NCBI RefSeq assembly: GCF_000227115.2
Contig: NC_016485.2
Location: 844,025-908,024 of the forward strand
Origin: Naumovozyma dairenensis CBS 421
Taxonomy: Eukaryota > Ascomycota > Saccharomycetes > Saccharomycetales > Saccharomycetaceae
Reading direction: 5' to 3'
DNA: 64,000 nt
The position numbers and the translations under genes were made by a program. This document shows, in pieces, positions 20,785-31,659 of the stretch. Positions within the stretch are counted from its first letter, which is position 1. Each line of letters begins with the position of its first letter. The notes under the pieces were generated by a model. The model was not told the origin of the DNA. It saw only the letters and a program-made list of their open reading frames with translations, and did no database searches.

Positions 20785-20878
20785 GGGAGGTTGGCCGAGT
20801 GGTTTAAGGCGTCAGATTTAGGTCTACCTAAACATTCTGATATCTTCGGATGCAAGGGTTCGAATCCCTTATCTCTCA
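20785..20878 (+). tRNA. tRNA-Leu(UAG) with a 12-nt intron
   Basis: The gene folds as a class II tRNA. The acceptor GGGAGGT pairs with ATCTCTC, the D arm is GCCGAGTGGTTTAAGGC, the anticodon stem is TCAGA/TCTGA, the variable arm lies around ATATCTTCGGATG, and the T arm is AAGGGTTCGAATCCCTT. The anticodon TAG reads Leu. A 12-base intron (20823-20834) sits at the canonical position after base 37, and its CCTAAA pairs with the anticodon loop TTTAGG. Removing it leaves a standard 82-base tRNA body. A run of T follows at about 20884, a Pol III terminator. Confidence 0.95.
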
Positions 20879-21601
20879 TTAAACTTTTTTTTGCTCGTCT
20901 GTAATACACCATGAATTATATGATAGAAAGTGTGATAATGTAGAATAATATCTACTGGTTGACTATACTTACATTTATAAACAGTTATCACGAAAGATAA
21001 CTTTTCAGCTTTTTTTGTTAACATTTCGTTCCCATATACCTTTATATATCAACTTTTTCCGCAACCCCAACCTATTTCTCGATGCTGTCGCCGTACTACT
21101 GACCCGTAGATACATTCATCTTCCTTGTAAGCCTTCACAGTAAGTTTCTATCTGTACATACCTAATCCTGTGACCTGTTAATTTTTTGTAGCCACAGTGA
21201 ACCTCGATTCTTGGTGTCCAAAAATCAATTCTTAGTACCATAAGTCCTTCATCAACTACCCTTTTGAGAATCTACCACATACCCCAGCTTTGAAAAGGCT
21301 TACATAAGATAAAGAATTATTCCTTGAACCAGGCCTATAAAGTGTTGGCCGGATATACATATATAGTTTGTGGTTACTCAAATTCTCACTCTTGTTTCTT
21401 TCTCAAAAGTTCTTTTTATAGATTAAAATAAGAATTCCCATATATCACTAAAAATCCAAAACCATTACTGAGTAGTGCGTTTATATTAAAAATGGAATTT
21501 TGGAAAGTGCTTATGATATCTACTAAAGGAGTTTGGCGAAGAGGATACATCTGACATTGAATTAACCAATAATAGAACTTATTGATAAAAGAAAAAAGAA
21601 A
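20879..21601. other. Spacer between the two tRNA genes
   Basis: About 720 bases with no ORF or RNA gene that I can support. The 5' end holds the tRNA-Leu terminator T-run; the 3' end holds the A-rich stretch that reads as the tRNA-Lys terminator on the other strand. Confidence 0.5.
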
Positions 21602-21674
21602 AGCCCTGTAGGGGGCTCGAACCCCTAACCTTGTGATTAAGAGTCACACGCGCTACCGATTGCGCCAACAAGGC
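21602..21674 (-). tRNA. tRNA-Lys(CUU)
   Basis: On the minus strand the 73 bases form a full cloverleaf. The acceptor GCCTTGT pairs with ACAGGGC (including G-T pairs), the D arm is GCGCAATCGGTAGCGC, and the anticodon arm is GTGACTCTTAATCAC with anticodon CTT. The T arm is GGGGTTCGAGCCCC and the discriminator base is T. There is no intron. T-rich sequence downstream on the minus strand provides termination. It is nearly identical to the S. cerevisiae tRNA-Lys(CUU) as I know it. Confidence 0.97.
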
Positions 21675-22533
21675 CAATTGTGGTGGTTTCTCTAAATTTT
21701 AAGTTAGACCTCAACGATTGCTAATAAATTTAGACGGCACGTGCCCAGTATTAGCTAAAGTGCCGTAGTTGTCGACTTATTCCTCTGTGAATAAAACAAT
21801 GAGTTAATGTCGGAATTATATGTATCTGGCACATGGTATACAGGCACTTGGTTTCGTACAGCACGATATATGTTTTCTATATAAGGAAAGTTTTATTCCA
21901 TATGTAAAGTGTATAATACATATTACTCTCCTGTCCTAAGACGGGAGGAGCAATCCTGCTACGAATCTACCTATAAGGTCAGATCCTCCAGTCTAATATG
22001 CATCCAATATATGGTTTAATATGTTATATATCCTACCAAACAATATACCTTGAATAGTTAAGAGACTTCGATTTCATATAATACTTGGAGAGAGCACGGG
22101 ATCCTACGAACTGATGCATGATGTCTATTTTTTTCATCCTGCTTGTTTTAGTAATCTACAAGGGCAATTATTCTCCTTTATCTTGTTAAGGACATATTTT
22201 GTAGAAGTATTTTCGGCAGATCTACTTGAGAGCATCACGCTAACCCAAAAGAAGATGCCGATACCTGCTTGGCTTTTCTAATAACTCATAGAACAAGAAT
22301 ATCGAGTTTCGAATTGGTGAGTAAATTTTATTCAATTATTTTGAGCTCTTTCTCTTATGCTTCAAAACACCCAAGGTGTAATTCTTGGACATAAACAAGG
22401 ATATTCTGGTTGATTATATCTGGTGAGTAATTTAATGAAGTAGGACAACCTTTATATGTGCTCAATCCTCTGTAGAATGCAGTTCAAAAAGTAATTTGCG
22501 TCGCCGAGAGAAAAATATCATCAGTGACGCGTC
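21675..22533. other. RPA135 upstream region
   Basis: About 860 bases between tRNA-Lys and the RPA135 promoter core. No gene is seen. Several short AT-rich inverted segments may be old LTR pieces, but I could not match them to a defined element. Confidence 0.4.
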
Positions 22534-22549
22534 TGAAAAAAAAATTTTT
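22534..22549 (+). promoter_or_regulatory. RRPE element upstream of RPA135
   Basis: TGAAAAAAAAATTTTT fits the ribosomal-RNA-processing element (core TGAAAAATTTT, extended by A), 10 bases before a PAC motif. Together they mark the Stb3/Sfp1 and Dot6/Tod6 ribosome-biogenesis regulon. Confidence 0.7.
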
Positions 22550-22558
22550 AAAGATTCC

Positions 22559-22572
22559 GAGATGAGATGAAG
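22559..22572 (+). promoter_or_regulatory. PAC element upstream of RPA135
   Basis: GAGATGAGATGAAG contains the PAC core GATGAGATGA, about 125 bases before the RPA135 ATG. PAC was first defined as the polymerase A and C box in promoters of Pol I and Pol III subunit genes. Confidence 0.8.
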
Positions 22573-22696
22573 TGATGAAAAAAAAACTTTGCAGTTTATA
22601 TCTGAATTAAATACACTAAATTCATTAGGTACACATCAATCTACCATAAACTAACAAGAACGATTGCTTTAGAGAAGCAGAAAACCCCTGATAGAA

Positions 22697-25600
22697 ATGA
22701 GTAAAGTTATTAAACCACCTTCTAAAGCAAGGACTGCTCATTTCCGCACTCTGGAAAGAGAGTCGCGTTTCATTAATCCACCAAAGGATAAATCTGCATT
22801 CCCATTACTACAAGAAGCTGTCGAACCTCATATCGGTTCATTTAATGCATTGACAGAAGGCCCTGATGGTGGTCTATTAAATCAAGGTGTCAAAGATATA
22901 GGAGAAAAGGTCATTTTTGATGGTAGATCTTTAGACAATAATGACATTGACACCATTAAGGAAGCATATTTAGGTAATAAGCTTTCCCTTAGTGTAGAAC
23001 AAGTTTCCATCGCCAAACCTATGTCCAATGACGGTGTCTCCTCTGGTGTCGAAAGAAAAGTCTTCCCAAGTGAAACTAGACAAAGATTGAGTTCATACAA
23101 GGGTAAATTGATGTTGAAGTTGAAGTGGTCAGTTAATAATGGAGAAGAAGTGTATAGTGAAGTTAGAGATTGTGGTGGGTTACCAATTATGTTGCAAAGT
23201 AACAGATGCCATTTGAATAAATTATCTCCTTACGATTTGGTTCAACATAAAGAAGAATCTGATGAAATGGGTGGTTACTTCATTATCAATGGTATTGAAA
23301 AATTGATCAGAATGTTGATTGTACAACGTAGAAATCATCCAATGGCTATCATTAGGCCTTCGTTTGCCAACAGAGGTGCTTCTTATTCCCAATATGGTAT
23401 TCAATTGAGATCAGTTAGACCAGACCAAACCTCTCAAACCAATGTTTTACATTACTTGAACGACGGTCAGGTTACATTTAGATTTTCTTGGAGAAAGAAC
23501 GAATATCTAGTTCCAGTGGTTATGATTCTTAAGGCCCTATGTGATACCAGTGATAGAGAAATATTCGACGGTATTATTGGTTCGGATTTGAAAGATTCTT
23601 TCTTAACTGATCGTTTAGAATTGTTATTACGTGGTTTCAAAAAAAGATATCCAACTTTACAGAACCGTACCCAGGTTTTGCAATATTTAGGTGATAAATT
23701 CCGTGTAGCTTTCCAAGCTTCTCCCGATAAATCAGATTATGAAGTTGGTCAAGAATTAATAGATCGTATTGTATTGGTTCATTTGGGTAAGGGTAACAAC
23801 CAAGATAAGTTCAATATGTTACTATTTATGATCAGAAAACTATATTCCTTAGTTGCTGGAGAATGTTCTCCTGATAATCCAGATGCCACACAACATCAAG
23901 AAGTCTTACTAGGTGGGTTCTTATACGGTATGATCATTAAAGAAAAAATTGATGAATATCTACAAAATATTGTAGCTCAAATAAGGACTGACAGTAACCG
24001 TGGTTTAGCAATCAATTTCAAGGACCGTAAATATATGGCTAGAGTCTTAATGAGAGTAAATGACAATATCGGTTCGAAACTTCAATATTTCTTATCTACA
24101 GGTAACTTAGTTTCACAATCCGGTTTGGATTTGCAACAAGTCTCAGGTTATACAGTCGTTGCTGAAAAAATTAACTTTTACCGTTTCATTTCTCATTTTA
24201 GAATGGTTCATAGAGGTTCTTTCTTTGCTCAACTGAAGACTACTACAGTTAGAAAATTATTACCAGAATCTTGGGGGTTCCTTTGTCCTGTTCATACGCC
24301 GGATGGGTCTCCATGTGGTTTGTTAAATCATTTTGCCCACAAATGTAAAATATCTACTCAACAATCCGATGTCTCACAAGTTCCTGCGTTATTATATTCT
24401 TTAGGTGTTTCTCCTGTTTCTCATATTTTTGCTGCTGGTCCATCTTTATGTTGTGTTCAAATCGATGGTAAAATTATTGGTTGGGTCTCTCACGAACAAG
24501 GTAAAATCATCGCAGATACATTAAGATTCTGGAAAGTTGAAGGTAAAGTTCCAGGCCTGCCACTTGATTTAGAAATCGGTTATGTTCCCCCATCCAACAG
24601 TGGTCAATACCCAGGTTTGTATATTTTCGGTGGACATTCTAGAATGATGCGTCCAGTAAAATATTTACCATTAGACAAGGAGGATATCGTTGGTCCATTT
24701 GAACAGGTCTATATGAATATAGCAGTTACTCCTCAAGAAATTGAAAATAATACCCATACTCATGTAGAATTCACACCAACGAATATCTTATCTATCTTAG
24801 CTAATTTGACACCATTTTCTGATTTCAACCAATCTCCAAGAAATATGTATCAATGTCAAATGGGTAAACAAACTATGGGTACACCTGGTGTCGCATTATG
24901 CCATAGATCTGATAATAAATTGTATAGACTACAATCTGGTCAAACGCCTATTGTTAAAGCCAATTTGTATGATGATTATGGTATGGATAATTTCCCTAAC
25001 GGTACCAATGCTGTCGTCGCGGTTATTTCCTACACTGGTTACGATATGGATGATGCGATGATTATCAATAAATCTGCTGATGAAAGAGGTTTCGGTTATG
25101 GTACAATGTATAAAGTGGAAAAAGTCGATTTATCATTGAATAGAAGCCGTGGTGATCCAATCACTCAACATTTTGGGTTTGGTAACGATGAATGGCCAAA
25201 AGAATGGTTAGATAAATTAGATGATGATGGGCTTCCATATATTGGAACTTACGTCGAAGAAGGTGACCCAATTTGTGCATACTTTGATGATACATTGAAC
25301 AAGACCAAAATTAAAACATACCATTCTTCAGAACCTGCTTACATTGAAGAAGTTAACCTAATTGGTGATGAATCAAACAAGTTCCAAGAATTACAAACTG
25401 TGAGTATCAAATATCGTATTAGAAGAACACCACAAATCGGTGATAAGTTCTCCTCCAGACATGGTCAAAAAGGTGTTTGCTCAAGAAAATGGCCCACTAT
25501 TGATATGCCATTTAGTGAAACAGGTATCCAACCAGATGTCATTATTAATCCTCATGCTTTCCCATCTCGTATGACCATTGGTATGTTTGTTGAATCTCTT

Positions 25601-26311
25601 GCAGGTAAATCAGGTGCTTTACATGGTGTTGCTCATGATGCTACACCATGGATTTTCAATGAAAACGATACACCAGCTGATTATTTCGGTGATCAATTAT
25701 TGAAGGCAGGTTATAATTACCATGGTAATGAACCAATGTATTCCGGTGCTACTGGTGAAGAATTGAGAGCTGATATATATATTGGTGTTGTTTATTATCA
25801 AAGATTACGTCATATGGTTAACGATAAGTTCCAAGTTCGTTCCACAGGTCCAGTGAATAGTTTGACTATGCAACCAGTTAAGGGAAGAAAGAGACATGGT
25901 GGTATTCGTGTAGGTGAAATGGAAAGAGATGCTTTAATTGGTCATGGTACCTCCTTCCTGTTACAAGATCGTCTGTTGAATTGTTCTGATTACACTCAAA
26001 CATCTGTATGTCGTGAGTGTGGTTCGATCTTGACAACCCAACAAAGTGTTCCAAGAATAGGGTCATTATCTACTGTCTGTTGTCGTCGTTGTGCAATTAA
26101 ATTCGATAAGGCTAAGGCTCTTCTAGCAAGTCAAGATGGCGATGCTAATGTATTTATTGATGATTCCCAAATTTGGGAAGACGGTCAAGGCAATAAATTC
26201 GTCGGTGGTAACGACACTACAACGGTTGCTATACCTTTCGTTCTGAAATATCTAGATTCCGAATTAACTGCTATGGGTATCAGATTACGTTATAATGTGG
26301 AACCAAAATAG
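22697..26311 (+). CDS. RPA135: RNA polymerase I second-largest subunit A135
   Basis: The 1204-residue product is the beta-like subunit of RNA polymerase I, which transcribes rDNA in the nucleolus; S. cerevisiae Rpa135 is 1203. It begins MSKVIKPPSKARTAHF and carries the family blocks HKEESDEMGGYFIINGIEK, WGFLCPVHTPDGSPCGL, GYDMDDAMIINKSADERG (metal-binding acidic residues), GDKFSSRHGQKGV and MTIGMFVESLAGK. The C-terminal zinc site is C-x2-C (CRECGS) ... CCRRC. The very high conservation distinguishes it from RPB2 and RPC128. PAC and RRPE motifs upstream fit growth-regulated expression. In S. cerevisiae it lies on chromosome XVI near RLF2 and MCM4. Confidence 0.98.
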   Translation: MSKVIKPPSKARTAHFRTLERESRFINPPKDKSAFPLLQEAVEPHIGSFNALTEGPDGGLLNQGVKDIGEKVIFDGRSLDNNDIDTIKEAYLGNKLSLSVEQVSIAKPMSNDGVSSGVERKVFPSETRQRLSSYKGKLMLKLKWSVNNGEEVYSEVRDCGGLPIMLQSNRCHLNKLSPYDLVQHKEESDEMGGYFIINGIEKLIRMLIVQRRNHPMAIIRPSFANRGASYSQYGIQLRSVRPDQTSQTNVLHYLNDGQVTFRFSWRKNEYLVPVVMILKALCDTSDREIFDGIIGSDLKDSFLTDRLELLLRGFKKRYPTLQNRTQVLQYLGDKFRVAFQASPDKSDYEVGQELIDRIVLVHLGKGNNQDKFNMLLFMIRKLYSLVAGECSPDNPDATQHQEVLLGGFLYGMIIKEKIDEYLQNIVAQIRTDSNRGLAINFKDRKYMARVLMRVNDNIGSKLQYFLSTGNLVSQSGLDLQQVSGYTVVAEKINFYRFISHFRMVHRGSFFAQLKTTTVRKLLPESWGFLCPVHTPDGSPCGLLNHFAHKCKISTQQSDVSQVPALLYSLGVSPVSHIFAAGPSLCCVQIDGKIIGWVSHEQGKIIADTLRFWKVEGKVPGLPLDLEIGYVPPSNSGQYPGLYIFGGHSRMMRPVKYLPLDKEDIVGPFEQVYMNIAVTPQEIENNTHTHVEFTPTNILSILANLTPFSDFNQSPRNMYQCQMGKQTMGTPGVALCHRSDNKLYRLQSGQTPIVKANLYDDYGMDNFPNGTNAVVAVISYTGYDMDDAMIINKSADERGFGYGTMYKVEKVDLSLNRSRGDPITQHFGFGNDEWPKEWLDKLDDDGLPYIGTYVEEGDPICAYFDDTLNKTKIKTYHSSEPAYIEEVNLIGDESNKFQELQTVSIKYRIRRTPQIGDKFSSRHGQKGVCSRKWPTIDMPFSETGIQPDVIINPHAFPSRMTIGMFVESLAGKSGALHGVAHDATPWIFNENDTPADYFGDQLLKAGYNYHGNEPMYSGATGEELRADIYIGVVYYQRLRHMVNDKFQVRSTGPVNSLTMQPVKGRKRHGGIRVGEMERDALIGHGTSFLLQDRLLNCSDYTQTSVCRECGSILTTQQSVPRIGSLSTVCCRRCAIKFDKAKALLASQDGDANVFIDDSQIWEDGQGNKFVGGNDTTTVAIPFVLKYLDSELTAMGIRLRYNVEPK

Positions 26312-26973
26312 AAAAAACACACACCTGTAACAGAATATACCAACAACAATAATAATAATAAAAGAAAGAGAGCCAACCAGTGTTTATAAATATTACATAC
26401 ATATTATTATCCCTAAAAATGACCTTGTACAATATATACGCATATGTAGCATAGAAATATTATACACAAACAATATCCTATTTTCAAAAAAGGAGACAAA
26501 TCAAACTCTTTATAACCAGTTGCGATGAGAGGTCTTCTTGTTATAATGTCGTTCGCCTTCATTTGGCTACTCGAACAGCAAAAAACAAAAAATGAACAAG
26601 CCGCTTCTGCCAAAAAAACATTAACGTTAACTAAAAAAAATACATGAAAAACTGAACGACGGTGAAACTACACAGACGTTATTGACAAAGAGCTTCTCGA
26701 CAACCGGGAAGATTGATTAAAACTCCAATATCAAGAGGAAAACGAGTTTGAGGGAAATAATAACTATCATATCTTTTAGCTATTATATTTTTCATCAGGT
26801 AATAAAAATAGGAGGGAAACGGACGTTTGTTTGCTCTTATTCTTTGCTATATTTGAACCCTTCGAATTTTGGCAACCAAAGTCAACGAAACTTTTCCATT
26901 CTTTTGAATATATCATATTTTGTAATAGAATCAACCCTGTGGTTTTGCTCCAGTAAAGTATACTCCCTAAATT
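26312..26973. other. RPA135-PMR1 intergenic region
   Basis: About 660 bases between tandem genes, holding the RPA135 3' end (an AAT/ACA-rich stretch and TA-rich signals) and the PMR1 promoter. A frame at 26413-26613 shows no recognised similarity. Confidence 0.5.
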
Positions 26974-29805
26974 ATGAGTGCTAATCCGTTTGATCAACCA
27001 TTGAATGATGAAACTGCGGATCAAGAAAGAGAGTTATTAGATGCCACTGCAAAGATACTTTCTATACCTACGTCATCTTTAGAATATTGTACGTTAAGTG
27101 TCGATGAAACTCTACGAAAGTTAGAAACAAATGGGACCACAGGTTTACCAACAGTAGCGGAAGCTAGCCGTAGAAAACTAACTTACGGTCCTAATGAGAT
27201 TGAGATCGAAGAGGATGAAAGTCTCTGGAAAAAGTTTCTCTCAAGTTTTGTTGAAGATAGATTGATCTTACTTTTGATTGGTTCCGCAGTTGTCTCATTT
27301 TTTATGGGTAATATTGATGATGCCATTAGTATTACTCTTGCCATCTTCATCGTTGTTTCTGTTGGGTTCATTCAAGAATATAGATCTGAAAAATCTTTGG
27401 AGGCTTTAAATAAATTGGTGCCAGCAGAGTGCCATTTAATTAGATGTGGACAAGAATCTCATGTTTTGGCCTCCAATTTAGTTCCTGGTGATTTAGTTCA
27501 TTTCCGTATTGGTGATAGAATACCTGCCGACTTAAGAATTATTGAGGCAGTGGATTTATCTATTGATGAAAGTAACTTAACTGGTGAATGTGAGCCTGTT
27601 CATAAATCATCACAGGCAATTAACAAGGAAAGTTTCAATGATCAACCAAATTCCATTATCCCAATATCTGATAGAACAAGTATTGCATATATGGGAACTT
27701 TAGTTAAAGAAGGTCATGGTAAAGGTATTGTTGTTGGTACTGGTAAAAACACATCCTTTGGTGCGGTGTTTGATATGATGAGTAATATCGAGAAACCAAA
27801 GACTCCATTACAGTTATCTATGGATAAGCTTGGTAAGGATTTGTCATTATTTAGTTTTGGTGTTATCGGTCTAATCTGTTTTGTCGGTATTCTTCAAGGA
27901 AGATCATGGTTAGAAATGTTCCAAATTTCGGTCTCCTTAGCTGTAGCAGCTATTCCAGAAGGTTTACCAATTATTGTTACAGTTACTTTGGCACTTGGTG
28001 TTTTAAGAATGGCTAAACGTAAAGCTATTGTGCGAAGACTACCAAGTGTGGAAACTCTTGGTTCCGTCAACGTTATTTGTTCAGATAAAACAGGTACATT
28101 AACTTCCAATCATATGACAGCTTCAAAAATATGGTGTTTAGGTAGTATGGATAATAAATCAAATGTATTGTCCTTGGATAAAGGAAAAAACAGTAACCTG
28201 AAAAATTATTTGACTGACGATGTAAGGGAAACTTTAATTATTGGTAATATGTGTAATAATGCATCCTTCTCTGCAGAACATGGTAATTATTTAGGTAATC
28301 CAACAGATATTGCATTATTGGAACAATTGCCTAAATTTAATATGAAAGATATTAGACACACGGTCAAGAAAGTTCAGGAAATTCCATTCAATTCCAAAAG
28401 AAAGTTTATGGCCACTAAAGTTGTTAATCCTGACGGTGTTTACACGTTATATGTTAAAGGTGCTTTTGAAAAAATGTTAGGCCATTGTAGTCATTATTTG
28501 AATGAAAAGGGTAAAAATGAAAAATTAACTGCTACTCAAAGGGAAACCATTATTGAAGCTGCTAATGCTCTAGCATCTGAAGGGTTACGTACTTTAGCAT
28601 TTGCAAAACAATTATTACCTGATTCTCCAACGTTGCTTACTGAAGATTCCATTGATGATTTAATTTTTACTGGTTTAATCGGTATGAATGATCCTCCAAG
28701 AACTACTGTTAAACCTGCCATTGAGCAATTGTTACAAGGTGGTGTTCATGTTATTATGATTACTGGTGATTCTGAAAATACGGCGGTTAATATTGCAAGA
28801 CAAATTGGTATTCCAGTTATCGATCCTAAGTTATCAGTGTTATCAGGTGATAGGTTGAATGAAATGACTGAAGATCAATTAGCTAATGTTATTGATCATG
28901 TTAATATTTTTGCTCGTGCTACACCTGAGCATAAATTAAATATTGTTAAAGCTCTTAGAAAGAGAGGAGATGTTGTTGCTATGACAGGTGATGGTGTTAA
29001 TGATGCGCCAGCTTTAAAATTAGCTGACATAGGTGTTTCTATGGGTAGGATGGGTACAGATGTTGCCAAAGAAGCTTCCGATATGGTTTTAACTGATGAT
29101 GATTTTAGTACTATTTTGACAGCTATTGAAGAAGGTAAAGGTATTTTCAACAATATTCAAAATTTCTTAACATTCCAATTATCTACAAGTATTGCTGCAT
29201 TGTCATTGATTGCCTTATCCACAGCTTTTAAATTACCTAACCCATTAAATGCCATGCAAATTTTATGGATTAATATTTTAATGGACGGACCACCAGCTCA
29301 ATCATTAGGTGTAGAGCCTGTAGATCATGAAGTTATGAAAAGGCCACCAAGAAAACGTTCAGATAAGATTTTAACATCAAGTGTATTGAAAAGATTAGTT
29401 GGTACTGCCACATGTATTATTTTAGGGACAGTGTATATTTTTGTTAAGGAAATGGCTGAAGATGGAGTTGTTACTGCGAGAGACACTACAATGACTTTTA
29501 CATGTTTTGTCTTTTTCGATATGTTTAATGCTTTAGCATGTAGACATAACACAAAATCAATTTTTGAAGTTGGCTTTTTCGTTAATAAGATGTTTAACCT
29601 TGCTGTGGGTCTTTCGTTATTAGGTCAAATGTGTGCAATTTATATTCCATTTTTCCAAAGCGTTTTCAAGACTGAAAGTTTAAGTTTGGGTGATTTATTG
29701 TTTTTGCTATTAATTAGTAGTAGTGTTTTCATTTTTGATGAAATAAGAAAATACTGGATAAGAAGAAATGATACAGATGATGCATTATATTACTCAATAG
29801 TCTGA
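26974..29805 (+). CDS. PMR1: Golgi Ca2+/Mn2+ P-type ATPase Pmr1
   Basis: The 943-residue pump is of the SPCA type and loads the Golgi lumen with Ca2+ and Mn2+; S. cerevisiae Pmr1 is 950. The acidic N-terminal part precedes membrane segments 1-2 (from about residue 85). The actuator motif is LTGECEPV, M4 has AIPEGLPI, and the phosphorylation motif SDKTGTLT places the catalytic Asp at 371. The N domain includes KGAFEKML, and the hinge is MTGDGVNDAPALKLADIG. M6 holds NILMDGPPAQSLG with the Asp and Gln that set Ca/Mn selectivity. M7-M10 follow. The gene is convergent with SUA5. In S. cerevisiae PMR1 and SUA5 are also close but in opposite order relative to XRN1, consistent with a local inversion here. 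Confidence 0.97.
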   Translation: MSANPFDQPLNDETADQERELLDATAKILSIPTSSLEYCTLSVDETLRKLETNGTTGLPTVAEASRRKLTYGPNEIEIEEDESLWKKFLSSFVEDRLILLLIGSAVVSFFMGNIDDAISITLAIFIVVSVGFIQEYRSEKSLEALNKLVPAECHLIRCGQESHVLASNLVPGDLVHFRIGDRIPADLRIIEAVDLSIDESNLTGECEPVHKSSQAINKESFNDQPNSIIPISDRTSIAYMGTLVKEGHGKGIVVGTGKNTSFGAVFDMMSNIEKPKTPLQLSMDKLGKDLSLFSFGVIGLICFVGILQGRSWLEMFQISVSLAVAAIPEGLPIIVTVTLALGVLRMAKRKAIVRRLPSVETLGSVNVICSDKTGTLTSNHMTASKIWCLGSMDNKSNVLSLDKGKNSNLKNYLTDDVRETLIIGNMCNNASFSAEHGNYLGNPTDIALLEQLPKFNMKDIRHTVKKVQEIPFNSKRKFMATKVVNPDGVYTLYVKGAFEKMLGHCSHYLNEKGKNEKLTATQRETIIEAANALASEGLRTLAFAKQLLPDSPTLLTEDSIDDLIFTGLIGMNDPPRTTVKPAIEQLLQGGVHVIMITGDSENTAVNIARQIGIPVIDPKLSVLSGDRLNEMTEDQLANVIDHVNIFARATPEHKLNIVKALRKRGDVVAMTGDGVNDAPALKLADIGVSMGRMGTDVAKEASDMVLTDDDFSTILTAIEEGKGIFNNIQNFLTFQLSTSIAALSLIALSTAFKLPNPLNAMQILWINILMDGPPAQSLGVEPVDHEVMKRPPRKRSDKILTSSVLKRLVGTATCIILGTVYIFVKEMAEDGVVTARDTTMTFTCFVFFDMFNALACRHNTKSIFEVGFFVNKMFNLAVGLSLLGQMCAIYIPFFQSVFKTESLSLGDLLFLLLISSSVFIFDEIRKYWIRRNDTDDALYYSIV

Positions 29806-30053
29806 GGAAAGAACATTTTCTCACTTTAACCGTGCTATTAAAAGAAAGAATAAATCTAACTATAAACTTCTTGAGGATTTCTAACAAAATTATATTTGTA
29901 AAAAAAAAATAAAGAATTTGCTACTGAAAGTATAATCTGTTGTTTTCAAACCACATTATTAGGTGTTTTGCAGAAGGAGACAATATTAAACATATCTATA
30001 AGATATATATATAATTATAGAATATAGGCCATAGGTAGTCCAAAAGAAAAGAA

Positions 30054-30074
30054 AATATATATATATATATATAT
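30054..30074. repeat. (TA)n microsatellite beside an assembly gap
   Basis: An alternating AT run of about 20 bases ends directly at the block of N. Its true length is unknown, and it probably caused the gap. Confidence 0.85.
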
Positions 30075-30094
30075 NNNNNNNNNNNNNNNNNNNN
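30075..30094. other. Assembly gap (20 N)
   Basis: Twenty undetermined bases, probably an arbitrary gap size, interrupt the SUA5 3' end. The coding sequence enters the gap in frame from the right after INRL-type conserved residues. Confidence 0.98.
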
Positions 30095-31328
30095 CTAGCC
30101 TATTCATAATAGCTAACCCTTCTTCATTTTCAGTAACACCTTCTACCAAGATTAAATCAACTTTATCATCTTCATCTACTTCTCTTAATCTTGCAAATAG
30201 ATTAGCTTGAATTTCCTCTCCAGTTTGACCCAATGATTTAATTACAATTGTATGTTCCTTTGAATTTGTGTTTATTTGTGATAGATCATCTAAGCTCAAT
30301 CCATTCAAATGATAACTTGTCAAAATTGCCAACTTGTTAAATGTTTGCATCTTAATAAAATCAATCAAACGAGCAAGATATTCATTAGTACTAGAAGGAA
30401 TCAACAAGACCACCTTAGCATTTGGAGAATAATGTTTATATTTCATCCCAGGAGTTCTAACCACTTCATTACTTTTAACATTCAATTTACTTTCCACTTT
30501 ACAATTATCCCATTGCCCATTACCTAATTTCAAGATCTTCTCCATGGTTAACCCACCTGGTCTTAATAACATTGGTGGGTTTGATAATCCATCTAATACT
30601 GTGGATTCGACACCGATGTTACATGGACCACCGTCTAAGATTAATGGGATCTTACCCTTTAAATCGTGGAATACATGGGATGCTAATGTGGGTGATGGTT
30701 TCGTTGATGTATTAGCCGAGGGAGCAGCGATCGGAGTATCACTCAATGCGATTAAAGCTCTTGCAATTGGATTTGATGGGATTCTTACTGCGAAAGTTGA
30801 TTGGAAATTTGTTGTTCTTTCTGATAAAGATCCGTGAGTATTTTCTGTGGATAAAAGGATAGTCAATGGACCAGGCCAAAGTTTTGATATTAATGGGTGA
30901 TATATTTTCGGTATATTTTCCAATGGGTCCGATGGAGAATTGTCGTTAAATATTTTTCTATTTAATTGATTTATCGATGAGATGTGAGTGATTAATGGAT
31001 TATCACTGGGCCTATTTTTAGCTTTATAAATATTCAGAACTGATTGATCATTTAATGCAGATCCACCAAGTCCATAAACAGTTTCCGTGGGGAAGGCAAC
31101 TGTTTCATTTGTGTCCCTTATAATTTGAGCAGCTTCCAATAGTGCATTTTTCGATTGAATATCGGTTATTGTAGGGAGACTACCGTCAATATGAGAATTC
31201 GTCGAGAATATGATCGAAGATGCGTCTACTTTAAGTATCTTTGTTTGTAATGTCTGTATTGAAGATGATGAAGTCATTGAGTATAATGCTCTGCGTAGTT
31301 TATGAACAATAAGTTTCGATATATTCAT
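30095..31328 (-). CDS. SUA5: Threonylcarbamoyl-AMP synthase Sua5 (3' end in gap)
   Basis: This enzyme makes threonylcarbamoyl-AMP from threonine, bicarbonate and ATP for the t6A37 modification of ANN-decoding tRNAs. The visible 411 residues include the YrdC/Sua5 domain ([83 protein letters not shown]). The linker [16 protein letters not shown] leads to the C-terminal Sua5 domain ending at GLAIMNRL. S. cerevisiae Sua5 has 426 residues with about nine more after this point, so only the last few codons and the stop are missing in the N gap. The sequence beyond the gap is AT repeat and does not continue the protein. The start ATG at 31326-31328 is followed by a likely mitochondrial-type basic N-terminus. 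Confidence 0.95.
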
Positions 31329-31659
31329 TTGCTAAATTAGTTTCAAGAAGTAGAGAAAAGAAATAAGTTAAAAATAAGAAGTAATACAAGTTTTCAATTA
31401 CATACAAATATAGATTAAATGTTAAAATAAAATAGCAACAGAGCCGCACGAAAAAGGGAAGAACTAAATACAACTAACTAGATACTTCAAGATTCAATCA
31501 AAAAATAAGGTGTAATCAAAAACTGACCTGCATATTTAGTTACTATGTCAGATTATTAAATCATTAATTGTTCAAAAAACAAGAAAAAGAAGAAGCTCAT
31601 CGCCAAATTTTTCAAAACAAAAATTTTTACAAAAAAAAAAAAAGTTAGGGTGTCAGGGG
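31329..31659. other. SUA5 upstream region
   Basis: About 330 bases of AT-rich sequence with A-runs (31631-31643). It holds the SUA5 promoter; I see no defined factor site. Confidence 0.4.
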
